Below, in pieces: positions 8,103 to 15,775 of a stretch of DNA of 33,736 bases; the stretch's first letter is position 1; every line of letters starts with the position of its first letter. Position numbers and translations under genes: made by a program. Location: positions 1 through 33,736 of the forward strand of contig JAPPKD010000373.1 of assembly GCA_028820215.1 (NCBI GenBank), given 5' to 3'. This stretch comes from Spirochaetaceae bacterium (GTDB lineage: Bacteria; Spirochaetota; Spirochaetia; SZUA-6; Bin103). The notes beneath the pieces are model-generated. The model had not been told where the DNA came from, did no database searches, and was given only the letters and a program-made list of their open reading frames with translations.

Positions 8103-8960
8103 ATGAACCAGCTCACGCCAACGGCGGCGGAACGCGCCGCGGAGCGGTTCGGCGACGCCGCGTTGCAGCGGGCGGTCACGGCGCTGCAGACCGACGGCTA
8201 CGTGGTGATCGACGACGTGATCGACCACGCCCACCTCGACCGGCTGCAGGAGCGGATGAGCCAGGACCTGGAGAAGATCCGCGCCATGCCGGTGGTGCCG
8301 CACAACTTCGTGTGGGGCAACATCCAGCAGCCCCCGCCCCCTGATGCCGGCCTGGTGTTCCGCGACGTGATGGCCAACCCGTTCGTGTGCCAGGTGACCC
8401 GCGCGGTGCTGGGACGGGGCGCGTTCAACAACACCCTGACCGGCAATACCAACGTCCCCGGCAGCGGTCTGCAGCCCGTGCACGTCGACGACGGTCAGCT
8501 CTGGCCGAACCTGAGCGTGGCGCATCCGCCGGCGCGGCTGGTGGTGAACGTGCCCCTGAGCGGGACCACGGAGGAGAACGGCGCCATCGAGCTGTGGCCC
8601 GGCACCCACCTCGATACGCTCATGGTGATCGGCAACAACATCCGGGTGCCGGTGGAGCATGTCGAGGCGCGGCGGGCCGTGCGCGGGCCGCTCCGGGGGT
8701 GTACCCGCAAGGGGGCGGTGCTGATTCGGGACATGCGGCTGTGGCACCGCGGCACGCCCAACCGCAGCGCTTCGACCCGCTTCATGATCGCCATGATCCA
8801 CACCGTCGCGTGGTATCGGCGGGGCTCCCGCGTCGAGCTGGCGCAGGAGTGCGCGCCGGTGTTCGCCGGCTGCCCCATCGAGAACGTCATCCCCCTGGTG
8901 CCCGCGCCGAAGGACCACCTGACCGGCCTCAGGCGGTACGACTACTCAGGACCCAACTGA
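8103..8960 (+). CDS. Phytanoyl-CoA dioxygenase (PhyH) family protein 1
   Basis: The protein has 285 residues from ATG 8103, 2 bp after the sulfatase stop. The Fe(II)/2-oxoglutarate facial triad is readable as H127 and D129 in PVHVDDGQ and H215 in LWHRGTPN. The N-terminal LQTDGYVVIDDVID is the typical PhyH start. These enzymes hydroxylate small molecules using 2-oxoglutarate and O2. Coupling with a sulfatase suggests stepwise breakdown of a sulfated or esterified compound, but the substrate is unknown. Its 3' end converges on a second, sequence-divergent PhyH gene 5 bp away. Confidence 0.88.
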   Translation: MNQLTPTAAERAAERFGDAALQRAVTALQTDGYVVIDDVIDHAHLDRLQERMSQDLEKIRAMPVVPHNFVWGNIQQPPPPDAGLVFRDVMANPFVCQVTRAVLGRGAFNNTLTGNTNVPGSGLQPVHVDDGQLWPNLSVAHPPARLVVNVPLSGTTEENGAIELWPGTHLDTLMVIGNNIRVPVEHVEARRAVRGPLRGCTRKGAVLIRDMRLWHRGTPNRSASTRFMIAMIHTVAWYRRGSRVELAQECAPVFAGCPIENVIPLVPAPKDHLTGLRRYDYSGPN

Positions 8961-8965
8961 CCGCG

Positions 8966-9844
8966 CTACAGGCCCCACCGCTGGCGGGCTTCGGCCATCG
9001 GGACGGCCGCGGTCGCGTAGTGGCCGGTGGGGGAGTCTCCGCCCCAGCGCTCGTCCATCGGCTCGGAGGCCGGCTGATAGCGGACGTCGCAACTGATGCG
9101 GAACCGGTTGGTGGTGTTGTTCGTGGAGCCGTGCAGGGTGTAGAGCCCGAAGGTGATGACGTCGCCGGCGCGCACGTCCGCCGTGAGCCAGCGGCCACCG
9201 AATCGCTCGCGGATCTCTTCCGGATCCTCGCTGAACCAGCCCTGCGTGCGGTCGCGATCCACGTCGCTCCGGCCGTACGTCTCCCGCACCCTGGCGAAGC
9301 TGTCCAGGCGGTGCGACGCCTCGCACACGGCCAGCGTGCCCTGCGCGATCGGAATGTCCCCGAAGGGGATCCAGACCGTGTTCACGCGTTCGCTGCCGCG
9401 GCCCATGTAGACCACGTCCATGTGCGAGCCGGTGAACTTCTCGTTGCCCACCGCACGCAACCACTTGTGGGTGAACGTCGCCGGCTCCTCGCCATAGAGA
9501 CGGCGATAGAACGAGTGCAGCTCCGGTGCTTCGAGCACCCGCAACACTTCCGGCCGGTAGGCGACTCGCTTCATGCCGACGCTCCTGCCGTCGCGCGGCA
9601 TCACGCCCTCCATGAGCGGCGTGCCCTGCACCAGCGCGTCCTGCTCCTGCAGGTGCTCCATCACGACGCGGCGCGCCTCCAGGACGGCTCCGCGGTCGAT
9701 CAGCCCGCGGATGAACAGGTACCCGTCGGCGGCGATGCGCCGGCGCAACTCGTCGATGTCGGCCAGCGTGTCGGTGCTGTCGTGCAGGTAGCCGAGCTCC
9801 GCGCTCGGGAACTCCATCTGCGTACGTTGAAACTCGACTCGCAT
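8966..9844 (-). CDS. Phytanoyl-CoA dioxygenase (PhyH) family protein 2
   Basis: The protein has 292 residues from ATG 9844 (MRVEFQRTQM); an in-frame ATG at 9868 would add 8 residues and neither has a clear ribosome site. The iron triad is H141/D143 in GSHMDVVYMG and H238 in YTLHGSTNN, with the 2-oxoglutarate-binding Arg probably in NRFRISCD. The N-terminal IAADGYLFIRGLID (38-51) matches PhyH proteins. It differs widely from the neighbouring PhyH (motifs, length between H and D), so the two are not a recent duplication. Its role is probably hydroxylation in the same catabolic neighbourhood. Confidence 0.87.
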   Translation of the reverse strand: MRVEFQRTQMEFPSAELGYLHDSTDTLADIDELRRRIAADGYLFIRGLIDRGAVLEARRVVMEHLQEQDALVQGTPLMEGVMPRDGRSVGMKRVAYRPEVLRVLEAPELHSFYRRLYGEEPATFTHKWLRAVGNEKFTGSHMDVVYMGRGSERVNTVWIPFGDIPIAQGTLAVCEASHRLDSFARVRETYGRSDVDRDRTQGWFSEDPEEIRERFGGRWLTADVRAGDVITFGLYTLHGSTNNTTNRFRISCDVRYQPASEPMDERWGGDSPTGHYATAAVPMAEARQRWGL

Positions 9845-9896
9845 GGGCAGCGCGTTACACGCTGTCATGGCGCCGGGCCAGTTGTCATCGCTCTGC

Positions 9897-10331
9897 TCAG
9901 ACGGGTATCACGTGCACCGGCTGCTGTCCATCGGTCGGGAGCAGGCTCTTGAGCCCAGCGTCCAGCGTGGCAAGCTGACCGCCGTGCTGCATGGCGAGAG
10001 CGAGCAGCATGGCATCGGTGATCTGTCGGTACCCCTGGATGCGCCTGAGGATTTCGTCCGGAAGCGATGTGATCGAGCGGTCGTGAGACCAGAACGCATG
10101 CGACCCGCGGCTCCTCAGCGCGTGCAGCAGAGCGATCGCGTCGAGCGGCGTTGCCTCCTGCTTGACCGAGGAGGGGTTGCAGGAGACGCGCACGAATCCG
10201 GCTTCGGTCACCGGACAGGTCGCCCACCCGGTGGCGCGGCTCACCGCGAACCATGATCGCGCGGCGTCATGGTGCACGTGGTTGGGCCAGGCGAGCGCGA
10301 TCAACACGTTGACGTCGAGCAACGCGATCAT
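9897..10331 (-). CDS. vapC: PIN-domain ribonuclease toxin, VapC type
   Basis: The protein has 144 residues from ATG 10331. The PIN-domain acidic residues are all present: D6 in ALLDVNVLIAL, E43 in PVTEAGFVR, D106 in QITDAMLL and D124 in ATLDAG. These bind Mg2+ and cleave RNA, usually tRNA or rRNA, when the antitoxin is lost. The gene overlaps the upstream antitoxin by 4 bp (ATGA), the standard vapBC arrangement. Nothing suggests inactivation. Confidence 0.92.
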   Translation of the reverse strand: MIALLDVNVLIALAWPNHVHHDAARSWFAVSRATGWATCPVTEAGFVRVSCNPSSVKQEATPLDAIALLHALRSRGSHAFWSHDRSITSLPDEILRRIQGYRQITDAMLLALAMQHGGQLATLDAGLKSLLPTDGQQPVHVIPV

Positions 10332-10552
10332 GGCCAATCGATCAGCGCCGCTCGGACATCCTCGCTGGTGATGGGTGCTGCATCGGCAGCGACCCGAAAG
10401 GTCGGGACATCGTCGGTGTCGTCGGTATCCGTGCGCCTGAAACCACGACGCGCGAGGACGGACAGCGCGCTTCCCACGCTGCTGCCATGTCTCTGCGCGA
10501 GCGCGCGGGCGACAGCGAGTACGTCGTCGTCGATCGTCAGAGTCGTACGCAC
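10328..10552 (-). CDS. vapB: Ribbon-helix-helix antitoxin, VapB type
   Basis: The protein has 74 residues from GTG 10552. The N-terminal RTTLTIDDDVLAVARALAQ (2-20) is a ribbon-helix-helix DNA-binding segment, as in CopG/VapB antitoxins, and the acidic C-terminal half with EDVRAALIDWP would wrap the PIN toxin. It overlaps vapC by 4 bp. The GTG start is used because no ATG is in frame; an ATG 8 bp upstream is in another frame. It should repress its own operon. Confidence 0.85.
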   Translation of the reverse strand: MRTTLTIDDDVLAVARALAQRHGSSVGSALSVLARRGFRRTDTDDTDDVPTFRVAADAAPITSEDVRAALIDWP

Positions 10553-10663
10553 GAGCGCATGATCGCATCAGGACATCATGACATCAAGTGCCGATTGGAA
10601 ATGATCAGCGGTACCGCCGATGCCCGCCGCAGGATCAACACCACGTGGGTTAGGCTCATCGGA

Positions 10664-11719
10664 GTGCGCACCACATCCGAGCACGCCCTGCTGATCGCGA
10701 AGCCGGACGGTGTGCGGCACTCCGAGCTTCCCAGGTTGCTCGAAAGACGGCTGGCGGAGTTGTCGCTCCGTCAGGTCGCAACTCGGGACCTGATTCTGAG
10801 CAGAGACCAAGCCCGCACGTTCTGGCGGGAAGGGGATGTCGAGGAGTACATCGCGTACCTGCGCGAGGGGCCCTCGCGGGCGATCGTCGTCCGGGGAAGG
10901 CAGGCCACCTGGAAGTGCCGCCGGCTCAAGTCGGAACTGCGGAAGGCGTTCCGCTGTGACAGTTACAGAAACCTCATCCACTCCACGGAACCCGGGAACG
11001 AGTACGAAGAGCAGTTCCAGCGTCTGTTTCCCGAGTTGAACGTCGACGAGCACGGGGTCTTCATCGATCAGATCGCCCTCGTGCCGCCGGATCGCTTCGA
11101 CTCGTTCGCCAGGAGAGCGGCGGGTCACGGGACACCCGGGTTGGCGCCCGTCGTGCCAGGGAGTCAGGCGATGGGTGGGGCGAGCCGGCTCGCCGCCTGG
11201 CTGCGGGGTCCCGGAACGGTTCCGTACGCCGGCATCTTGATCCGCGGGCTGACGATGTCCCGGCTCGACAACATCAGTGTCATTATGTATGCAAAAAGAT
11301 ATACAGAGCTCCGGTTGCCCTCACGTTTTCCTCGAGAGCTTGCCTCGCTTGCCACCCTCGCCACGCAAATCGGAGCCGTCACGGTGTTGCTGCCCGGAAC
11401 CGAGGATGCGTTCCTGCAGCCTGACGTGATGGCCGGCGTGCGGGACTACGGGGTGCGCGGCGTCGTGTGCTATTCCCCGGAGTACGAGATGGCGAGGACG
11501 CACCGGCTCCGGTCGGCGGCATTCTCCGCCGGTCTGTTCTGCGTCGGCGGCAGCAACGGGCATCTCGATTGGGGCAGAAACAGCGTGTCCGAGGAAAATG
11601 CACGGCGCGTTGGACTCGGCGCTGCTCAAGCCAGGTCGCGGATGACTTCCTGCGCGGCGTTGCGTCCGGGGATCCCGGAGATCTCGCCTCCTGGGTGCTG
11701 GCCGGCTCCGCACAGATAG
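10664..11719 (+). CDS. Nucleoside-diphosphate-kinase-like domain with degenerate PHP-like C-terminal domain
   Basis: The frame is open from 10487. I choose GTG 10664 because it begins 6 residues before the conserved HALLIAKPDGV; ATG 10601 is an alternative. Length is then about 351 residues. Residues 6-125 follow the NDK fold in order: KPDGV (K13), LSRDQARTFW, an EGP motif, and YRNLIHSTEPGNE with H106 at the place of the phosphorylated His. Residues about 185-320 look like the end of a PHP phosphoesterase: GAVTVLLPG, GVRGVVCYSPEYEMA, GLFCVGGSNGH. Where PHP enzymes have AHPG and GSDxH, this has LLPG and GSNGH, so metal binding is doubtful. The last 94 bp overlap the antisense oxidoreductase gene. 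Both assignments are by eye. Confidence 0.6.
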   Translation: MRTTSEHALLIAKPDGVRHSELPRLLERRLAELSLRQVATRDLILSRDQARTFWREGDVEEYIAYLREGPSRAIVVRGRQATWKCRRLKSELRKAFRCDSYRNLIHSTEPGNEYEEQFQRLFPELNVDEHGVFIDQIALVPPDRFDSFARRAAGHGTPGLAPVVPGSQAMGGASRLAAWLRGPGTVPYAGILIRGLTMSRLDNISVIMYAKRYTELRLPSRFPRELASLATLATQIGAVTVLLPGTEDAFLQPDVMAGVRDYGVRGVVCYSPEYEMARTHRLRSAAFSAGLFCVGGSNGHLDWGRNSVSEENARRVGLGAAQARSRMTSCAALRPGIPEISPPGCWPAPHR

Positions 11720-13161
11720 AGGCCGGGGAACGGCGCGCGGTAGCGGGAGAGCTCGGGCAGCGGGCGGTTCCAGAAGAGCTGATCGCCGCCGTGCTGGATG
11801 TGCCAGATGCACCCGTCGGTGAGTCCGTTCTCCCGTTCCAGGTCGGCCGGCGTCCGCAGCCTCAGGTGGAGGATCGAGCGGCGGAAGTTCGGCGCGTGGC
11901 GGGTGATCTGATCCACCAGCCGTTCGGCAACCCGATCGCGCACCGTGTCCCAGCCGGTGTCCCTCAGCCTGGCGGGCGCCGGGTAGATCCACGCCGAGGC
12001 CGTGTGCCGGCCGTCCGGCGCCAGCGTCGGATCGAGCGCCGACGGCACCGAGAAGTTGACGATCGGCTCGGCCGGCGGGCGGCCGGCGTCGCAGTCGGCG
12101 TAGGCGGCGTCGACGACCGCCTCGCTGCGTCCCAGTCCGACAACGCCGCGGCTCGGCAGCGCCGGGTCCCCGTCCCAGGCCTGCCAGTGCAGGAGCTCGT
12201 CCACGGCCGCCAGCAGCTTGTAGCAGCTCACCTCCGTGACCAGCGCGCTGACGCGGCGCCGGAGCTGCGCTGTCGTCAGTTCCGGCGGGACGAGGCGCAG
12301 GAAGGTCCGCTTCGGATCCAGGTTGGACAGCACGCAGCGCGCCGTCACCTCCGTGCCGTCGGCGAGCCGGACGCCGGTGGCGGCGCCGCCTCCATGGACC
12401 AGGGAGACCGCTTCGGCACTGGTGTGGATGCGGACCCCGGCTTCCTCGACCGCTTGGCGCATCAAGGAAGTGATGACTCCGATGCCGCCCTGGATGTAGC
12501 CGTTGTGCGGTGTGCTTCGCGCATCGGGACCGGCAAGGTCGATCGACCCGTAGGCCAGGGCCAACGCACCCGGATCGTGGCCGATGGCGGCCGCCTCCGC
12601 CGCGTGGCGGTCGCGCAGCCTGCCGGTCGGGAGGTAGCGGTGGCGGAGCTGCCGTACCGTCCGGGTCAGCGCGTCTTCGAGGATCTGACCATCACCGCGC
12701 GCCGCCGCGGCAGCCCGCGCTTCGGCCAGGGTCGGAGGCGTTCGCAGGCGGTACGGAGCGAACAGCTCGCACAGCCGCCGCTTCATGTCCGCGTAGCGGC
12801 GCTCGGCCTCGGTCTCGTCCGCGGTGAGCTGCAGCGACAGGTTGCGCGGGGACTCGTGATCGGCCGGGCCCCAGTAGTCGCCGCCCGGAATCGGCACGAA
12901 GGCCCCGGTGCGGGGAATCGCTACCATGCCGCGCTCTTCGAGCCGCAGGTCCGCCTGAATCCCGGGATCCAGTGCGTGCACCATGTGGGCGCAGGTCGAG
13001 AAGCGGTACCCCGGCCACAGCTCTTCCGTGATGGCCGCGCCGCCTACGAACGGTCGCCGCTCGAAAATCCCGACCCGCAGACCGGCGCGCGCCAGGTACC
13101 ACGCGGCGGTCAGACCGTTGTGGCCGCCGCCGACGACTGCGACGTCGAGGTCAGGTGGCAT
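11626..13161 (-). CDS. FAD-dependent oxidoreductase, phytoene desaturase (CrtI)-like
   Basis: The protein has 511 residues from ATG 13161. The Rossmann FAD-binding motif is VAVVGGGHNGLTAAWYLARAG (about residues 8-28) with the acidic end of the second strand at FERR. The C-terminal GLYLCGAGQHPGGEISGIPG is the FAD-contacting segment shared by CrtI/NAD(P)-FAD amine-oxidase-like enzymes. No carotenoid biosynthesis genes are present, so a role as a general desaturase or dehydrogenase of an isoprenoid or lipid is more cautious than phytoene desaturase. It follows the aldo/keto reductase gene by 51 bp on the same strand and is probably co-transcribed with it. Confidence 0.88.
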   Translation of the reverse strand: MPPDLDVAVVGGGHNGLTAAWYLARAGLRVGIFERRPFVGGAAITEELWPGYRFSTCAHMVHALDPGIQADLRLEERGMVAIPRTGAFVPIPGGDYWGPADHESPRNLSLQLTADETEAERRYADMKRRLCELFAPYRLRTPPTLAEARAAAAARGDGQILEDALTRTVRQLRHRYLPTGRLRDRHAAEAAAIGHDPGALALAYGSIDLAGPDARSTPHNGYIQGGIGVITSLMRQAVEEAGVRIHTSAEAVSLVHGGGAATGVRLADGTEVTARCVLSNLDPKRTFLRLVPPELTTAQLRRRVSALVTEVSCYKLLAAVDELLHWQAWDGDPALPSRGVVGLGRSEAVVDAAYADCDAGRPPAEPIVNFSVPSALDPTLAPDGRHTASAWIYPAPARLRDTGWDTVRDRVAERLVDQITRHAPNFRRSILHLRLRTPADLERENGLTDGCIWHIQHGGDQLFWNRPLPELSRYRAPFPGLYLCGAGQHPGGEISGIPGRNAAQEVIRDLA

Positions 13162-13212
13162 CGCCCATGGACCCGGCTGCTCCGGCGCCGTCCTCCCGCA
13201 GCCGGCGCCCAG

Positions 13213-14181
13213 CTACTTCCTGACCCCGCGGGCGTCGGCGGTTCGGCGGGAGCCGGGTCCGACGGCGGCGCGCGCCGCGGTGAGGTCGTCGCGCGAAAGG
13301 ACGGTGCCGGCGGCGCCGAGCGCCTCCTCGATCTGGTCCACGGTCTTGATTCCGCAGACCGCGGTGTGGATCGACGGATGCTGCGCCGTCGCTGCCAGCG
13401 CGAGCTGGTAGATCGACAGGCCGTACCGCTCCGCGATCGGGCCCAGGCTCTGCACGTTCTCGCACAGCTCCGCGAAGCGCTCGCCCTGAAAGTCGGGATG
13501 GTGGGCGCGGAAGTCGGTGAAGGTCTCGGAGCCCCGGTACTTGCCGGAGAGCAGGCCCTTGTGCAGCGGCGAGTAGGCCATCACGCCGATGTCCTCGGCC
13601 TGGCAGTACGGGAGCAGGTCGTCCTCGCCGGCCGGATCGATCATGCTGTAGGGCGCCTGCACGACGGAGTAGCCGCCGAAGCGGCGCTGCGCGCGGAGCT
13701 GCTCGACGCCGTGGTTACTGACGCCGTAGGCGCGGATCTTGCCCTGCGCCCGCAGGCGGTCGAGCTGCCCGGCGGTCTCTTCGAGGGGTGTGAGCGGATC
13801 GAAGCCGTGCAGCAGGTACAGGTCGATCGTGTCGAGCTGCAGGCGCCCGAGGGACACCTCGCAACGGGCGGCGATGTTCTCCGCGGACAGGTCCGGCACC
13901 CGCGAGCCGTCGGGCTTGAAGCGGGCGAGCACCTTGGTGGTGATCACCAGCTCGTCGCGCGGCAGGTCGGCGATCGTTTCGCCCAGCACCGTCTCCGCAT
14001 GGCCGTCGCCGTACGCGTCGGCGGTGTCGAACAGGTTGATGCCGCCGTCGAAGGCGCGCCGGATGGCCCGCGCGATCTCCTCGCTCGACTGCTCGCCCCA
14101 GAATCGCGGGCTGAGCTGCCAGGTGCCGAATGAGATCGGCGAGACCCGCAGCCCGCTCTGCCCGAGTTGCACGTGCTCCAT
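13213..14181 (-). CDS. Aldo/keto reductase family oxidoreductase 2
   Basis: The protein has 322 residues from ATG 14181, with a good GGAGGAA ribosome site just upstream. The tetrad is D52 and Y57 in LFDTADAYGDG, K83 in TTKVLAR and H125 in LYLLHGFD. GVSNHGVEQL and GKIRAYG are typical of the AKR11/AKR12-like bacterial clade. It would reduce carbonyls with NADPH in the cytosol. It is only distantly similar to the reductase at 2415-3347 and is the first gene of a probable two-gene operon with the FAD oxidoreductase. Confidence 0.92.
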   Translation of the reverse strand: MEHVQLGQSGLRVSPISFGTWQLSPRFWGEQSSEEIARAIRRAFDGGINLFDTADAYGDGHAETVLGETIADLPRDELVITTKVLARFKPDGSRVPDLSAENIAARCEVSLGRLQLDTIDLYLLHGFDPLTPLEETAGQLDRLRAQGKIRAYGVSNHGVEQLRAQRRFGGYSVVQAPYSMIDPAGEDDLLPYCQAEDIGVMAYSPLHKGLLSGKYRGSETFTDFRAHHPDFQGERFAELCENVQSLGPIAERYGLSIYQLALAATAQHPSIHTAVCGIKTVDQIEEALGAAGTVLSRDDLTAARAAVGPGSRRTADARGVRK

Positions 14182-14245
14182 GTCCCGTTCCTCCGCGCCG
14201 CAGTATAGTGCTGCGCCGGGCCATGAGGTACAGGCGGTGCAGTTG

Positions 14246-14578
14246 ATGGAGCTGATCGCTCGCGCTCCGTGGCGGGAGGCCGTGACCTACCGCGACACGT
14301 GGCCGCACGAGTACGTGCTGATCAAGGAGGACCGGCAGCAGAAGCTGCTCGCCGCGTTCTGTGCTCGCATCGCGGATGGCGAGGGCGTCGAAGGTCGCTT
14401 CTTCAGGAAGTCCTTCACGTACCTGATCCTCGGGGACCACAAGTACTGGACCTACACGCCCTGTGCCCGGATAGACTTGGACGCCACCGAGGACGACTTC
14501 GTGCTCAACCGCGCCAGGCTGTACCGGGACCGCCGCGATTTCGAGGTGAGACCCGGTGATCTCGGAAGCCGGGAGTGA
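14246..14578 (+). CDS. Small conserved-looking protein of unknown function, upstream of a PD-(D/E)XK-like gene
   Basis: The protein has 110 residues from ATG 14246 (MELIARAPW); GTG 14237 is also possible. It is rich in Trp, Tyr, Arg and charged residues: YRDTWPHEYVLIKED, FFRKSFTYLILGDHKYW and LNRARLYRDRRDFEV. I do not recognise a named domain, though I have an impression that similar small proteins occur beside restriction-like genes. There is no signal or membrane segment. Its stop is 10 bp before the next start, so the two are probably one operon. It may be an accessory factor of the nuclease-like neighbour. Confidence 0.65.
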   Translation: MELIARAPWREAVTYRDTWPHEYVLIKEDRQQKLLAAFCARIADGEGVEGRFFRKSFTYLILGDHKYWTYTPCARIDLDATEDDFVLNRARLYRDRRDFEVRPGDLGSRE

Positions 14579-14588
14579 CGATGTGACG

Positions 14589-15701
14589 ATGCCAGATAGA
14601 GTAAAGCAGGGCACACTGCTGGCCCATCTCGCGTGGATGTTCTCGTCCCAACACGAGGACATCGCCGTGGAGGCACTGGGATACATCCTCCAGTCCGAGT
14701 CCGCTCGCCAAGCCTTAGTCAGGCTGGTTCAAGATGGGGGAGCAGACGGAGCAGCAATCGCCAAAGTGCAGACCCAGGTCTCCGGTGAGGGCGGTACTCG
14801 ACCTGATCTCGTGGGACTGGATCCAGAGGGAAGTGAGTGCATCATGATAGAGGCGAAGTTCTGGGCCACCCGCACTGCGAACCAACCCAACGCGTACCTC
14901 GATCGACTCCCGCCTCACGGAGCGCTGCTGTTCGTTGCCCCTGCATCAGGCGTTGAATCGCTTTGGACGGAGCTGCAGAGCGCGGCGGCCACCTCCACCA
15001 CGAGTCTCGCGGACACGCCGGAGCTCAAGAGTGTTAGGATTGGCGGTTGTAAGCATCTGCTGTTGGCCAGTTGGGAGCGCCTCCTACGCTCATTGGAGGC
15101 TGTAGCGGACGTTGATGTTCAGGTGGAGGTCCGTCAACTGAGAGGACTCACCGCGACTGCCGAGAGCCCCCACTTGTACCTGTCCTCGGCTCAAACCGGG
15201 CACGAGCTCGACCTTGAGGGCCTTGTACGTGACGCGGCTGCCGGAGCTGTCACGGCGGGTTGCGTGAGCACATCCGACCTGCGAGCCACTCGCCGGAAGT
15301 ATGGCTACGGTAAGTACATCCGTATTTCCGGGGCAGGGGCGTGGCTGGGGGTCGACACGAAACGCTGGGGTTCTGGCTCAGGTGTCAACACCCCCATCTG
15401 GCTATGCTTCGAACGATGGACCTCAGAGGAGATGCCGAACTCGTTCGAAGGCGTTGTCCGCGCTCTCAAGGCTCATCGGTGGCTTGATGGGGACGGATAT
15501 TCTGCGGAGGAAGAGGCGGTGTACGTCCCCGTTCCGCTACCTGAAGAAGTCAAGTTCAGTGGCGATTTGGCAGAAAAAATCAAAGGATCCATGCGTGTCC
15601 GGGCCTTTCCGTATGGGATCGACTATGACTGTGTGTTGCGGACGGTCGTGGAACGCATCGTGGAAGTTGCGCAGATCATCGAGCACCGGCCTTCGAATTA
15701 G
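14589..15701 (+). CDS. Putative PD-(D/E)XK-fold nuclease-like protein
   Basis: The protein has 370 residues from ATG 14589; GTG 14556 is an upstream alternative. RPDLVGLDPEG followed by CIMIEAKFWATRT gives D73 and E88-x-K90, the D-X14-ExK core of restriction-type nucleases, with E23 or E29 in the preceding helix as a possible fourth residue. The rest (about 100-370) is not recognised; it contains SISGAGAWLG-like and WLCFERW segments that may form a target-recognition or effector part. Codon use and GC look lower than in the catabolic genes, which suggests transfer. With the small upstream gene this makes a two-gene accessory or defence candidate. Confidence 0.65.
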   Translation: MPDRVKQGTLLAHLAWMFSSQHEDIAVEALGYILQSESARQALVRLVQDGGADGAAIAKVQTQVSGEGGTRPDLVGLDPEGSECIMIEAKFWATRTANQPNAYLDRLPPHGALLFVAPASGVESLWTELQSAAATSTTSLADTPELKSVRIGGCKHLLLASWERLLRSLEAVADVDVQVEVRQLRGLTATAESPHLYLSSAQTGHELDLEGLVRDAAAGAVTAGCVSTSDLRATRRKYGYGKYIRISGAGAWLGVDTKRWGSGSGVNTPIWLCFERWTSEEMPNSFEGVVRALKAHRWLDGDGYSAEEEAVYVPVPLPEEVKFSGDLAEKIKGSMRVRAFPYGIDYDCVLRTVVERIVEVAQIIEHRPSN

Positions 15702-15775
15702 GCGTTGTGACTCTCCAGCGAGTCCTTCAAGGCTTGTGGTGATTATTATCCCCTCTTGGCTAGGTGTCCTTCGCC

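Noticed and set aside
8103..9844. The two PhyH genes as a recent duplication
   Set aside because: They are convergent and share only the family motifs; spacing and flanking sequence differ throughout.
11626..13161. Carotenoid biosynthesis role for the CrtI-like gene
   Set aside because: There is no phytoene synthase or other carotenoid gene in the window; only the fold class is supported.
11467..14133. An 888-codon open frame on the plus strand
   Set aside because: It is antisense to the FAD oxidoreductase and aldo/keto reductase genes; no domain is visible.
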